Below, in pieces: positions 10,913-38,900 of a stretch of DNA of 64,000 bases (the first letter of the stretch is position 1; each line of letters opens with the position of its first letter). The translations under genes were made by a program, and so were the position numbers. The notes below the pieces were generated by a model. The model was given only the letters and a program-made list of their open reading frames with translations, searched no databases and had not been told where the DNA came from. The DNA comes from Semisulcospira habei (taxonomy: Eukaryota; Mollusca; Gastropoda; Semisulcospiridae): NCBI GenBank assembly GCA_036245525.1, contig BTPG01000007.1:123415875-123479874 (forward strand), in the 5' to 3' direction.

Positions 10913-11206
10913 TTAAACCTATTACTGCCACTGGTTGCAGAGTTTGTTTCTGAAATCTTTCTTCAGTCTTGCTAATTCAAAGGCATCCCTCCCCCGCCCC
11001 CCACCCCCACCCCCACCCCCCACCCCCACCCCACACCCTTCTACCACCCGCACCCCCTATTTTTTTTTTTAATCTGCCCAATGATACAAAAGAGCTGTCA
11101 GCAAGAGGCATAGACCTTAATGATCTCCCGCAGATGCGGGGGCCCATGAAGATCTATGCCTCTTGCATTTGGGAATGGTTTGGTTTTCCGGCAGCTAAAG
11201 GGTTAA
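10913..11206. mobile_element. TTAA-bounded fold-back element (family C) with a C-rich insert
   Basis: TTAAACCTATTACTGCCACT at the left and GCAGCTAAAGGGTTAA at the right. The palindrome is at about 11100-11166 (CAAGAGGCATAGACCTTAAT and complement). The left side carries a poly(CCCCAC) tract at 10985-11060. Confidence 0.8.
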
Positions 11207-11533
11207 AAACTTGTGGACCGGGTAGATGCCATAGTGTTACTTTGTTGGTGCCAGTATTTGACTGTGTGCTTGATCTCAGGTATCTGCATGAGAAAGTGTA
11301 TAGTTTTGCCACTATTTTGGGCCGGCAGGCGTGCTTTTTTTGACGTGTCTGTAGCCAGAGTGAAGTGTTACCTAACAGACACCCAGCAGTAAAGCAATAG
11401 GTCACTGGACCGAATTCGAGTGCATTCGGCCCACGCTTAAAGTTGAAGTCTAAACTAATATTCCGGAGACGTGCGCAGGCCTAATGTGGCAGAGATCGGC
11501 CCGACTGCCGAACACGACCAAACTGCACGATAC

Positions 11534-11692
11534 ACGGATCTTCATGAACCCCCGCGACTTCGGGGGCTACGAAGACCTGCGCCTCTTGCTGAGACCAATT
11601 TGTATCCATGTTCCTTGGACGGTTGTGGCTTTCGGTAGCTGAATGAACAAAGATTTCTAAAACAAAATATGCGTGCAGGGGCAGTGGGTTAA
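11534..11692. mobile_element. Diverged family C element, right half clear
   Basis: Palindromic core GAACCCCCGCGACTTCGGGGG at about 11546. The right end is GGCAGTGGGTTAA at 11689-11692. The left end is not recognisable. Confidence 0.6.
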
Positions 11693-11874
11693 TTGAGCAC
11701 AGCAGCTTAATAATTTAAAAAAAAATGGACTCGCGTTTGCGAGTTTACGAGCGTAACGCACTGTGGAGAACGCCAGCTGGTGTTGGTGCAGACTGGAAAG
11801 GACATGATTGAGAGATCCCTCAGGCATGGGATGATCACTTGGTCACATGATAATTTGTCACTTCTCAACCCCTT

Positions 11875-12143
11875 CCCTGCCACAGTGCGTACATTTTTGT
11901 TTCTGAAATCTTTCTTTGTTCAAAGGTCAAAAGCGTCTTCCCTCCCCCCCCCCCCAACTCCTCAACCCCCTAAAAAAAACTTTAAAAAACCCAAGCAAAC
12001 AAACAAACGTGGATACAAATTGATCTCAACAAGAGGCATAGATCCTCAAGGGCCCCCGCAGTCGCGGAGGCTCATGAGGATCTATGTCTATTGCAGTTGG
12101 ATAGTGTTCACTTTTTTTTATCAGCAGTGAAATAGCGGGTTAA
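11875..12143. mobile_element. Family C fold-back element sharing its right TTAA with the next element
   Basis: Left end TCAACCCCTTCCCTGCC (TTAA changed to TCAA) and right end AGTGAAATAGCGGGTTAA. The palindrome spans about 12031-12095. The terminal TTAA at 12140-12143 is also the first TTAA of the family F element that follows, with no spacer. Confidence 0.85.
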
Positions 12144-12219
12144 TTCATTCGCGGCCAGACGTATCCGGATGCGCGGCATAAGCCGCGCATCCGGATGCGG
12201 CTGGTCGCGAATGAGTTAA
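12140..12219. mobile_element. Complete 80-bp fold-back element (family F)
   Basis: TTAATTCATTCGCG to CGCGAATGAGTTAA. The whole element is one palindrome centred on GCGCGGCATAAGCCGCGC, with only a few mismatches. The same family is split by an LTR retrotransposon at 25250 and 29862, and a diverged copy lies at 58709. Confidence 0.9.
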
Positions 12220-12906
12220 CACGAGTAGCAGCAGAATTTGCACCAAGGTAGGTCACATCAGAGAACCCAGCATGCAGCCGAGCCACGCTATTTAGATTCC
12301 CTGACACACAACTGCACGAAACACACTGAAATTTTATTTCTAAGAATTCTATGATGTATTGTTTCGGATTCTCATCAGCCGTCGCAAACAAAAACATGTT
12401 TTCCATCCAGAAGTCGATTCAACAGATCTTTCTTGTGTTCCTTTACGTGCTCCGTTTTCGATCTCACCCAATCGTGCGCGCAAAAGGGGTGCCTCGCCTG
12501 TCATAGCAGTAGCAGGAATTTCCTTCAGTTATTGCCCAACAACAGCATTTTTTTTTAATGGCTGCATTCAATGTTTGTTTTTGATAGCTGATGCATTCAT
12601 TTATCTCGCACGGACGACGCACCCTGTTGCGAGCGATGGGGTGAGATCGAAAGTGGGACAGGTAAACACAGGACATATCCTTTGACTCGACTTCGGGGTG
12701 GAAAAACATGTGCGTTTTAGTTACGATGGCTAAGAGAACGGCTGATGAGAATCAAACAAAATATGTCCTGGGGATCTTCGAAGTAAGATTTCAGTGTGGG
12801 TTTTTTTTTTTTTTAATTTTTATTTTTATAGGAAAATCGAAATAACACGACTCTACTGCATGCTGGATTCTCAGACGTTGGTGCTATTCACTAGTACTGG
12901 TGTTGA
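12220..12906. other. No gene recognised; loose inverted repeat
   Basis: TTCCATCCAGAAGTCGATTC near 12400 and GAGTCAAAGGATATGTCC complement-like sequence near 12680, together with CGATCTCACCC (12458) against GGGTGAGATCG (12639), suggest a diverged fold-back of about 330 bp. No coding signal. Confidence 0.45.
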
Positions 12907-13105
12907 CCCATTTAGCCCCGACTCCCTACAGCAGGGGATGGAGCAACCATGATGATTCAAGGGTAGTGCCAGATTAGCTTGGCGCCTGAAGGCGCCAAGC
13001 TAATATGGCACTACCCTTGAATGATCATGGTCAGTCTGTCTCCTGCAACTGATACATAGTCGTTAGGTGATACCTCAAAAATTATAGAATTGTAGCCGTG
13101 GTTCA
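12907..13105. mobile_element. Fold-back element (family A), ends degraded
   Basis: CATTTAGCCCCGACTCC at the left; long palindrome with GATTCAAGGGTAGTGCCAGA and complement around GGCGCCTGAAGGCGCC; right end near GGTTCAACGGTT. TTAA termini are mutated. Confidence 0.8.
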
Positions 13106-13504
13106 ACGGTTATCAACGATCATCCCATGCCTGTGAGAGATCTATAGTAAACCAGACCAATATTTTTCGATATAGGAAGGAACTCTGGGAATACATCTGA
13201 TGGGTGGAGGTGGAGCGCATATGGGTATTTCTGAGCGTAGAGATCTCAACTGAACTGAACTCAACTCAACTCAACAACACAGTCGGCGGCGACTGTCAGT
13301 GAAGAGGGTCTACATGCACCTATCAAAACAAAAAAAAAAAAACACGCTGGATTCATCGTAATCCAAAGCGGTACGAAGCCCCCGGCATCGATAGCGTTGA
13401 TATTCCTAGTACGTTAAAGGCTGTCGGGCTGACGTCGGCAGCAGTGGACCCGCGCACGACTGTGACTTTTGCGTACTGGGTTATCGATTCGTGGCTTCAA
13501 AATG

Positions 13505-13677
<173 letters not shown>

Positions 13678-13740
13678 CATTATTATCCAGTAAGTATTTT
13701 TAGTTCACATCTTGCACAAAACCTCTAATAGAAACAGAAC

Positions 13741-14055
13741 ACAGTTAAAGTACCATTACGCTTAAATCTGAAGACACATGTTAGCACCACTTGTGTTTAT
13801 TATGCCTTGTCGACACAGATAATGAACTTTAACGGCAGTTTGGACATGTAGCAAACGCACACGCGTAATCGCACTTATTTATTCTGCGCATCCGTTAGCG
13901 TGTCAATCTACATTTAGCTGTTTCTCGTACTTGTCAGGTTACTTGATATAAAGACGACGTGTGCTGAACTGGATTTCCCTGTGTCTAAATAAACTATAAC
14001 TAGACCTGTGTATAGTGTTACAGAACCACGTATTTGAACAGGGCAGTGGGCCTTT
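13741..14055. repeat. Interspersed repeat R1, copy 1
   Basis: About 300 bases shared with 30287-30640, starting CAGTTAAAGTACCATTAC and including GACGACGTGTGCTGAACTGG in both. The copies differ by substitutions and a roughly 45-base indel. No frame is open across them. Probably an unclassified transposon or SINE. Confidence 0.75.
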
Positions 14056-14417
14056 AATTTAAGTTAGTTATTAGGGATTAAAGCGATCTGAAACAGGGCG
14101 GGCGTTGATCGCTAAAAATGGCAAAATACAAGGGATTTTCAATCGCGTCTTGTCTCAGCTAAGACAGTTTTCTACCCTTATTGCCACAATCCATGCCGAG
14201 TAAGCACACGTAACGACTGTTTTCTTCTGCCCCTAGTACGAGTCGGTGGAACTCTCCTATGTACGAAGGAGAAGGAGTCTTTGACTCGTTTCCGAGTCAG
14301 AGGTGACGTCACGTAAGTGCAAAGCAGGAAAACAAGTCGATTTTTTTAATAAAATGGTCACTAGAATGCGTGTGATCAGAAACTTGAGAAAGGTCTTGGC
14401 CTATACAGCGACGTCTT

Positions 14418-14476
14418 CCCAATGCGCAAAAGGCTACCCCGGGCCGACGTCGGGCCGAAGGCCTTTGCGCACTGGG
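14418..14476. mobile_element. Short fold-back element (family D)
   Basis: CCCAATGCGCAAAAGGC and GCCTTTGCGCACTGGG flank a GGGCCGACGTCGGGCC centre. The central part of the longer family members is missing. Confidence 0.8.
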
Positions 14477-14634
14477 TTTGATTATGAAAATCACCAAACA
14501 GAGTTGTATCTCCATGTATGTCAGATCAGCGGATTTGTTTGGAATTGCAAGACGTTGGATCAAGTAACTTCGACAGGATGACAATCGTTTTCAAATTTGT
14601 TACATTTTGGATTTTTTTGTCCCACTGTGAGAAG

Positions 14635-14663
14635 ATGTCTTCGAAAAATCGTGGATCTCGCAG
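14635..14663 (+). CDS. Candidate alternative first coding exon of the temptin-monooxygenase gene
   Basis: ATGTCTTCGAAAAATCG runs nine codons plus two bases and ends at CGCAG|GTAAGTG, a consensus donor. The phase (2) is exactly what the temptin exon at 19136 requires, giving MSSKNRGSR before NLVVLLSACMAADG. An alternative reading is that it is an internal exon whose acceptor is at CACTGTGAG just upstream, which would let the 6829 and 7047 exons join in phase. RNA data would decide. Confidence 0.35.
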
Positions 14664-14927
14664 GTAAGTGCAGTTTTTAAACCTCCCTGCTCTCAGTTAT
14701 GGATTTGTGAAAGTGAATCGAGACAAGTTCGTTGTTTATATCAGCGACAAAATATGGCTGTTGCCGGGTCACGTCTCGACTGTCGCAAATAAAATCGACG
14801 CTAGGCGTTTGTTTGTTTACTATAGCAACATTCTCGATGGGACCCAATCATGCACTGTCCAGGATTATTGCCCTTAGCACATATATTTCAACTTTAAAGT
14901 AGGTCATCTCCGTGATCTCTTGAGGGT

Positions 14928-14996
14928 ACCCAATGCGCACGGTCGTGCGCGGGCCAACAGCAGCCGACGTCGGCTCGATGGCCTTTTGTGCACCTT
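14928..14996. mobile_element. Fold-back element (family D), left arm reduced
   Basis: CCCAATGCGCACGGTCGTGC through GCCGACGTCGGC to GATGGCCTTTTGTGCACC. The left half is shortened, so the palindrome is incomplete. Confidence 0.65.
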
Positions 14997-15289
14997 TGGA
15001 TTTGAAGCCAACCGAGTTTCACAATAAATGCGTGTGATTAGTTTGGTGATCTTTTTTTTTTTTTTTTTTTTTTTTGTTTGTTCAAAAGATAATTGAAATA
15101 ATAGCACGAGGCAAGCTTTGCCGTCCAAGCGGACTATATTTATGAACAAACCGCCTTTTTGAGTGCGCAGTCTATGCAGAAGACTATTGTTACGTGGTGG
15201 AGTTGTAGTCGAAGTATGATAAACACACCAGACGCACACACGTAAGGTTCTTTTCAAATAACCCTCATTCAGCTGCAATCGGTCACACG

Positions 15290-16240
15290 TGGCTTAAGGA
15301 TGTAGACAATACCTGAGTAACAGTTCCAACAATATTTTAATTCAGCGATGCGATATCCACACAGTAATGCACTTTCAAATGCACAAACTGATACAAAGTC
15401 TCTTCTGCAATGTCCACACTGGCAACTCAAAACTTCTCATACGCAGCGTCTCACACAATGTACACCGGCTCTACGGGGCCACGTACCTACGATAAACTGC
15501 GTGTCTCTACACTGACAAACCAAGACTATGTACGAACGCGCTTTCCCAGCGCCCTCCTTATATATACTACCAAATTCCAGAATCATCTACGGAAATAATA
15601 CAATGCAACCAATCGGAACAAAATACGCAACTGAAACTCATAAATAAAAATTTTCTGGAATCACTAAAATAGGCTACAAAAACTCGGCTGCCAACTTCAG
15701 CTCTAAATTCTAAAGTATAATGAAGACACATAAAAGTATGGTAGCCCTATCACCACGTTAATTATTCGCTCTAGAATGTACGAGAACTTTCCCAAAACAA
15801 AAAAAAAGGCTGCTCAATTCACGCGCACAGAAAAACAAAATGTAGCGAACTGTTACGAACTGTTCCGTATTTACCGACGTCATACAAACCGAGGTAACTA
15901 GACAGTGCGACCTTTCTAGAACGTTCTGAACTAAACTAACATATCAATGAAGTGAATTCCGCTCTGCGCAACTGGAAGAAAATCTTACTAAAAAGGCACG
16001 TGAATCACAATCATGATAGCTCAAATAAAAATCGGATCGGTTTCCTATGATTAACACACGCATGCTCTCACAGGATTACACAACCACAATCGTAACAACT
16101 ATGTTCTTAGTATGCCCCGGTTATGTACCTTGTCGTGTTGCTCAGTCAGCACAGAAATAATCGCTCACATTGATAACGGCCGAGCCTTGAACCGTGTCAG
16201 AGTTTCTCTTCACTAAAACACAAGCGGATATGAGAAGTAA
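15290..16240. other. Unassigned A-rich block, possible solo LTR
   Basis: Adenine-rich on this strand, without long frames and with a TATATA at about 15561. Base composition and style resemble the LTR at 25297-26106, but there is no second copy in the window and no clear ends. Confidence 0.25.
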
Positions 16241-16319
16241 ACGGACATTTAAGCCTCCCTGAAGCACAGGCACCCGATGTGAACTACTTTATGCAAATGG
16301 AAAAAAAACTAATGACTGT

Positions 16320-16560
16320 TGAATAAATGTACTTTTTAATGAATGAACATTTAAATGAATGAATGAATCAACTTTTGATTGATTGAATGAATGAATGAAT
16401 GAATGAATGGCCTTTTGATTGATTGAATGAATAAACTGTTGAATGAATGAACAAACGAATGAACGAATGAACTGTTTAATGAATGAATGAACTGTTTAAT
16501 GAACGAATGAATGAACGAACGAACGATCGAACAAACGAACGAAAGTTTGGACGGGCGAAT
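16320..16560. repeat. (GAAT)n-type tetramer array with variants
   Basis: GAATGAAT runs interspersed with TGATTGATT and GAACGAAC variants. Directly followed by a fold-back element. Confidence 0.9.
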
Positions 16561-16583
16561 GAAGTATACCATACACCATGAGT

Positions 16584-16698
16584 GGTGATGATTTGCGAGC
16601 CGAAACTTGCTTTTGACACACAAGTTCTGTCTCCGAGACGGTGCCTCGGAGCCAGAACTTATGTGTCAAAAGCAAGTCTCGGCTCGTAATTCGTCACC
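16584..16698. mobile_element. Fold-back element (family H), single copy here
   Basis: GGTGATGATTTGCGAGCC and GGCTCGTAATTCGTCACC are the ends. Inner arms CTTGCTTTTGACACA and TGTGTCAAAAGCAAG are perfect. Loop near GAGACGGTGCCTC. Arms of about 55 bases with few mismatches. Confidence 0.8.
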
Positions 16699-17076
16699 AA
16701 CTAACGTTTAACGCATCGCTCTCACTGTCTATGATCTTTGTTTCATGCCATACTGATCTGATGACTGGGATAGACTCGACATACCCCCGCCCCCACTCCA
16801 CCACCAGCACCACCCACCCACCCCAATAACAGAGCCTGCACGAGTGTTTTGTTTGCTTGTTTTTTTATCGCATGTTTGTCCGGGCATTTTAATTTGCTGT
16901 GAGCTTCGAACGACACAGTTTCAGATCTTCCATTATTAGACATGCAAATACTATCTACGGTATGAATTCCTGAATTTTATCACTTGCCTGTGGTCCACGC
17001 GCTTTGTGGGAGTCATGCAGATAATGTTGACGAAACAACTTGTGACCATTACTGCTCTAAAAGGACAGGACAACCT

Positions 17077-17083
17077 TATAAAA
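17077..17083 (+). promoter_or_regulatory. Probable TATA box of the temptin-monooxygenase gene
   Basis: TATAAAA about 60 bases upstream of a consensus donor (CCTACAG|GTAAGG at 17142/17143). This fits a short 5' UTR exon that begins near 17105-17112. Confidence 0.55.
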
Positions 17084-17104
17084 TGGGCTCGTGTCGTCTC
17101 TTTC

Positions 17105-17142
17105 CTAAGAACAGTTTTCCCTACGGAGGAAAAAGCCTACAG
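17105..17142 (+). other. Candidate 5' UTR exon 1 of the temptin-monooxygenase gene
   Basis: Follows the TATA box at 17077 by about 28 bases and ends at GTAAGG. It contains no ATG. The next acceptor in register is TTTTAATGCAG at 18072, which precedes the exon with the start codon. Confidence 0.45.
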
Positions 17143-17233
17143 GTAAGGTAACAGTTGCCACCTTGTAGACTTCAGTGTGTGTATCTACGTATTGTATCCA
17201 CATCTTCTGTAGGTTGTACGACACACAGTGTTT

Positions 17234-17341
17234 CCAGTAAGCAAAGGTCCTCGGGCCCACGACGGCCGCAGTGGGCCCGCGCACGGCTGTGCGTGGGCCC
17301 ACTGCGGCTGTCGTGGGCCCGCAGACACTTTGCTTCTGGGG
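17234..17341. mobile_element. Fold-back element (family D)
   Basis: CCAGTAAGCAAAGGTCC and its complement GGGCCCGCAGACACTTTGCT flank arms with GCCCACGACGGCCGCAGTGG, centred on GCGCACGGCTGTGCGTG. Located in the presumed first intron. Confidence 0.85.
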
Positions 17342-17819
17342 TTCAGAGGAGCCGGTGCTGTACATCGATCGATATATATATACACTGTACAAACGTGCTT
17401 CTATGTTCGACTCTACCAGCCCAACAGATTGTAGTCAAGAAGATCGTTGTGAAGCGTTTCCTATGATTCGTATGATGTCGCATACATTTTATGTTGCTCG
17501 TAAGTAAACAATACTACGGTTTCTTCGCGTGGATGCTCTGCTCGGTACAAGCTAAACTGCAGCAGTTGTGCGGCATGGGGGGAGAGGGGGTATTGGGGGG
17601 GGGGGGGGATTGGAAGTCATGGTGGAGGATGGGGTTGGGGGGTTGTCAGTTCTATATTCAGATTTCGTCTTTTTCCTCGTCTTTTTCACCCATCTCTCCC
17701 TTTAGTCTGCACGTGGTAACACTAAGTTAGACTACGCTGGAATCATTTTTGTGTCGGATTTTTAAAATTATAGTACCTATAATGTCCACATTTATATCTG
17801 CTTGTCGATGTAGAGATTT

Positions 17820-17893
17820 GACTGACTGACTGGCTGGCTGGCTGGCTGATTGATTGATTGATTGGTTGATTGATTGATTGATTAATTGCTTGA

Positions 17894-17965
<72 letters not shown>

Positions 17966-17968
17966 ACG
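17820..17968. repeat. (TTGA)n tetramer array
   Basis: Runs of CTGG and then GATT units, about 30 copies of the latter. Confidence 0.95.
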
Positions 17969-18072
17969 TGCATGCATGCATGTATGCGTGCGTGCGCGGT
18001 CCGGGCTGGCTGGCTGCCTGGTTGATCGGTGGACTGGTCGTTCGGTTGGTTTTAAATCTGATTTTAATGCAG

Positions 18073-18186
18073 GACCAACTGCTGGAGATATCCACTGCAC
18101 GACATCAGGAGACTTTTGATTCGGATTCACCACAAGACGACTAATCCGCAGCGGACACTTCTGTCATATAGAGAAACCCGTGAACC

Positions 18187-18200
<14 letters not shown>
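18073..18200 (+). other. Exon 2: 5' UTR and start codon of the temptin-monooxygenase gene
   Basis: Acceptor TTTTAATGCAG, about 114 bases of untranslated sequence, then ACCATGTCTCTAACCAG and donor GTAATG. The ATG has the ACC context and is the nearest start that gives the correct phase and a signal peptide. Confidence 0.65.
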
Positions 18201-34781
<16,581 letters not shown>

Positions 34782-34842
34782 TCCAGATCTCCAATCCAAT
34801 CCATCTTTTATACTTGCCGGAAATCGAGTTGACGCCTTGGCG

Positions 34843-34938
34843 TTAACCCTTTGGCTGTCGGTAGCGTTTTTGGTCGCGATGATTCATACAGGAATCATCG
34901 CGACAAAACCCCCTACTGACAGCCATAATTATGGTTAA
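34843..34938. mobile_element. Family E fold-back, sharing its right TTAA with a family C element
   Basis: TTAACCCTTTGGCTGTCGG to ACAGCCATAATTATGGTTAA. It lies only about 60 bases after the stop codon of the temptin-monooxygenase gene, so probably in its 3' UTR. Confidence 0.88.
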
Positions 34939-35427
34939 CCACCTTCAACGCTGGAAAGTGTGCTATTTAGCTGCTGTCCGTTACCTCGTAAGTGTCATGT
35001 CTTATAGCGTCACTTACACGATTGCATGCGAATACCATTTTGCGATTTTCTGTCGCTGTCTCAATGGTAGTTTTTAAAGCGTGGGCGTATATCGGTCCGC
35101 TCCGAGAAACCATTTGATTTGGTTGGAGACGAGGGTACTCTTCTAACGAACCAACAGAAATCAGTGCTGGAATAATCGATACACTGCGGACACAATCAAA
35201 ATGCAAGAGGCATAAGATCCTCATGAGCCCTCGTGTCTACAGACGCGAGGGCTCATGAGGATCTTATGCCTCTTGCTGGAGTCATTTCCTGGGTGGTTTA
35301 GTGCATTTCACTGTGGTTCAAGCAGACGCCAGGGTCTATCCTGTGAAAGGGTGGGGTGGGGGCTGTAAGGGAATCTATTCTTTTAACTGAGACACATTTT
35401 TTGCGCCAGTAGTAGCGAAGGTGTTAA
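34935..35427. mobile_element. Long family C element, TTAA at both ends
   Basis: TTAACCACCTTCAACGC to GCGAAGGTGTTAA. The palindrome at 35202-35276 has arms of about 32 bases and a TGTCTACAGA loop. Confidence 0.82.
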
Positions 35428-35576
35428 CCCACTTAAAAAAAACAACAACATTTAAATGCTATATTAAGTTGCTGTAGGTTGGCCTTAGCATGGCTGAATT
35501 ATACTTTTCTGCGTTGGTTTTATTTTTTTACATGTATTGACTCCGTGTTGATCAAGTTTTAAAATACTACTTTCAT

Positions 35577-35582
35577 AATAAA
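35577..35582 (+). terminator. Candidate polyadenylation signal of the temptin-monooxygenase gene
   Basis: AATAAA about 800 bases after the stop, the first canonical signal downstream. It would place two fold-back elements within the 3' UTR. Confidence 0.4.
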
Positions 35583-35767
35583 GTGTAGGGAAAAAACGCG
35601 TGTGCTTTGTGTGTGCGTGCGTGCGTGCGTGCTTGTTTGTGTGTGTGGGGGGGGGGCGTGCATTGCGTGAGTGGGTGTGTGCGTGTGCGTGTGCCAGCGT
35701 TTCTGTGTGTCCGTGTGTGCGTGCATGTGAACACACACAGACACATACAATATATTCTAGTTTTGCC

Positions 35768-35942
35768 GTTACCCCTTATCCTTCAGAATACACCAGTGTG
35801 TGAAATAAGTTTGACTAAAATAGTTCAAGGGTGGTGCCAGAATAGCTTGGCGCCTTTAGGCGCCAAGCTATTCTGGCACCACCCTTGAACTAAAGCCGTT
35901 GGTCTATATCCTTATCTGTAAGTACTATAATGTAGCTTGCAT
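35768..35942. mobile_element. Left part of a family A' fold-back split by the RTE-like element
   Basis: Matches 9559-9735 up to GTAGCTTGCATAT, including the palindrome around GGCGCCTTTAGGCGCC. The remainder resumes at about 39275. Confidence 0.88.
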
Positions 35943-38900
35943 ATATCATCATCATCATCAGTCCCTTGCCCGAACTGGGCGTTGGGGGGACTGAAAGGCA
36001 GCAGCAACAGACAGTGCTCTCCACTGAGTTCTATTTTGGGCGGTGGCAAGCAAGTCTGGCATCTCGAGTTCGGTCCATTCTTTTATGTTTGCGACCCAAC
36101 TCTTTCTCTGACGACCTCGCCGACGACTTCCTTCGAGAGTGCCTTGGAGGATAGTCTTGGACAAGGTGTTGTGTCGGGTCACGTGGCCAAACCAAGCAAG
36201 CTTGCGCCGTTTCACGGTTGCCAGAAGGGGTTCATGTGGGCCCACCAGGGAAGTGACGATGCTCCGTACATATTCGTTGGTCTTGTGCTCGCGGTACGAG
36301 ATGCGGAGCAACTTCCTCAGGCACTTGTTCTCAAAGGCCTGGATTTTCTTTTCTGAGTCTGCAAGCAGTGTCCAAGTCTCACAGCCGTAGAGTAGAATAG
36401 ACACTACGAGGGACTTGTAAAGCCTGTACTTGATGGTGAAGCTGATGGAGTTACTTCGCCATATCCTGTCCAGCCTGGCCATTGCGGATGTTGCTGTACC
36501 TATCCTGATACGGATCTCTGCTATGCAACTACCGTCTTTGGACAGGGTGGCTCCCAAGTACTTGAAGCTATTGACCTCTTCTAGCTTCTGGCCGTTCATG
36601 TGAATGTTGCTGCTGCTGTCGCTTGTGGTGTTGATCATCACTTTGCTTTTATCCGTACTGATCTCCATGCCATAAGACCCTGCGCTACTTGAAAGTTTGT
36701 CTGTCAGGTTTTGAAGCTCACTATTGCTGCCTGCCATGAGGTCAATGTCGTCTGCGAATCGAAGATTGCACAGGGATCTGCCACCAATAGAGATTGAAGT
36801 ATGGTGGTCGTGGAGGGTTTCCTGCATGATCTTCTCCAGGAATATGTTGAAAAGGACAGGAGAGAGCAGGCATCCTTGACGGACACCGATCGTCGTCCTG
36901 AAGAACACGCCTGACTGATTGTTAAGTAGAACCGCGCTGCAGGCGTTCTTGTAAAGCGCTTCTATCATTTGGATCAGTCCCTCCTCTATGTTGAACGATC
37001 TCATGACTTGCCAGAGTCCGTCGTGCCAGACGCGATCAAATGCTTTCCTGAAATCAATGAAGTTGTGGTAGAGTTCGCGCTGATGCTGCAGATGTTTCTC
37101 AATCAGGACGCGGCAGTTGAAAATCTGCTCTACAGTGCTTCTTCCAACTCTGAAGCCAGCCTGTTCTTCTGCCAGCAGTTCCTCGGCGAAAGTTTTGAGG
37201 CGGTTGAGAATGATCCTAAGCATTACTTTGCTAGGGTGACTTATCAGACTGATAGTTCTGTAGTTCTGGCACTGTTTCAGGTTTCCTTTCTTGGGGAGCG
37301 GGATCACTAGAGACTGTGTCCATTCTACTGGCCATTTCTTTTGCTCCCAGATCTTTTGACAGAGTGTAGTGAGGACCTTCGTTGTTACTTCTCCTCCATG
37401 TTTCAACAGTTCAGCAGGTACGTTGTCTACACCTGGAGACTTTCCTCCCTTCAGGCCGCGTACAGCTGTTTCCACCTCTTCAGCTAACACTGGCAGGTCT
37501 TCGGCCTTCCTGGCCCCAGCCTGGTTGTTTTGGAGGATGCTGGTGTCTGGCTCAGGCTTGTAGTTATACAAGTCTCGGCAGTACTCAGTCCATCTGTTTA
37601 GTACAGCAGTGTTTTCCGTAAGGAGTTGGCCGCTGCTGTCTTCGATGACTGTGGCTGTTCGCTGTTGAGTCTTGGTGAGGGTCCTTAGCGTTTCATAAGC
37701 CTTCTTGCTGTTGCCGTTTGCCATGCCCTCTTCCACGCTACGACACTGGTCTTCAATCCAATCTTCTTTGGCTTCTTTCATCCTCTTCCTGATCTTCTTG
37801 TTGACAAGTCTGTACTTGTTTGCTGATGTGAGGTCTTGGCCTCTCTTTTTCTTCCAGGCTCTCCTCTCATCACAGAGATCAAGGATGTCATCGGTGACCC
37901 AGGGCTGTTTGCGCTTCTTCTGCTTCCCCAGCACTTCTTCTGCTGTAGAAAGTAACACCTCTTTTATATTTCCAGCAAGGGTGTCTACGTCCCAATCCAA
38001 AGTAGCCAAGGCTGCAAATCTGCCTCCCACCTGGGCTTGGAAGACCTCTTCTACTTCCGGGTCTTTTAGCTTCTCGAGGTCGAATCGGATGCGAGGGCTC
38101 TTGCTGTCTCGTTTCAATGCCAGCTTCAACTTGAGGCTAGTAAGGACGAGGTTGTGGTCGCTGCCAATATCAGCGCCAGGAAAGGACCTCGTTTGTGCTT
38201 TGTTAACGCTGGATTTGAATCGTCGAGGCAGCAAGATGAAGTCAATCTGGTTATGGACCAGGCCTCCTGGCGATTGCCATGTCACTGTTCTTGACTTCTT
38301 GTGTGGATGGAGGGTATTAGCAACGGTAAGACGGTGACTCTGTGCGAACTCTAAAAGTCGCAGGCCTCTGTCGTTTGTTTCTCCAAGGCCAAACTTGCCA
38401 GCTGTTCCTGCCCATTGTTGGTAAGCGTCAGGGCCGATCTTTGCATTCCAGTCACCGAGGACGGTCAGAATGTCTTTCTTAGGTGTTTTCTTGATGATGT
38501 TGTCCAGTTGTTCGTAGAATTCTTCTAATTCCTCATCATCATGATCTGCTGTTGGAGCGTATACTTGTATGATAGTGATGTTGTGTGGTCGGGCGGAGAT
38601 GCGGATGGAGATTAGTCTGCTTGACACGGGGGTGCAGCTGATGACAGTTCCAGCCACCTCTTTCCTTACGATAAAAGCTACGCCATGTTCGTGCTTGGTG
38701 TCTTTTCCGCTGAACCAGATTTTATGGCCTTCATCTGTTGTTGTTTCTCCGAAGCCTGTCCATCGAACTTCTGCAAGTCCTACAATGTCCCAGCGATAGC
38801 GCTTTAACTCATGGGTGAGTTCCTTCACTTTGCCGCACTGGTAGAGTGTGCGAACGTTCCAAGTTCCGATAGTTATTCCTTGCGTGGGCAGCTTGATGGT

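Noticed and set aside
35966..38337. Plus-strand frames of 60-210 codons
   Set aside because: They are antisense shadows of the intact RTE-like coding sequence on the minus strand; likewise the minus-strand frames at 62837-63917.
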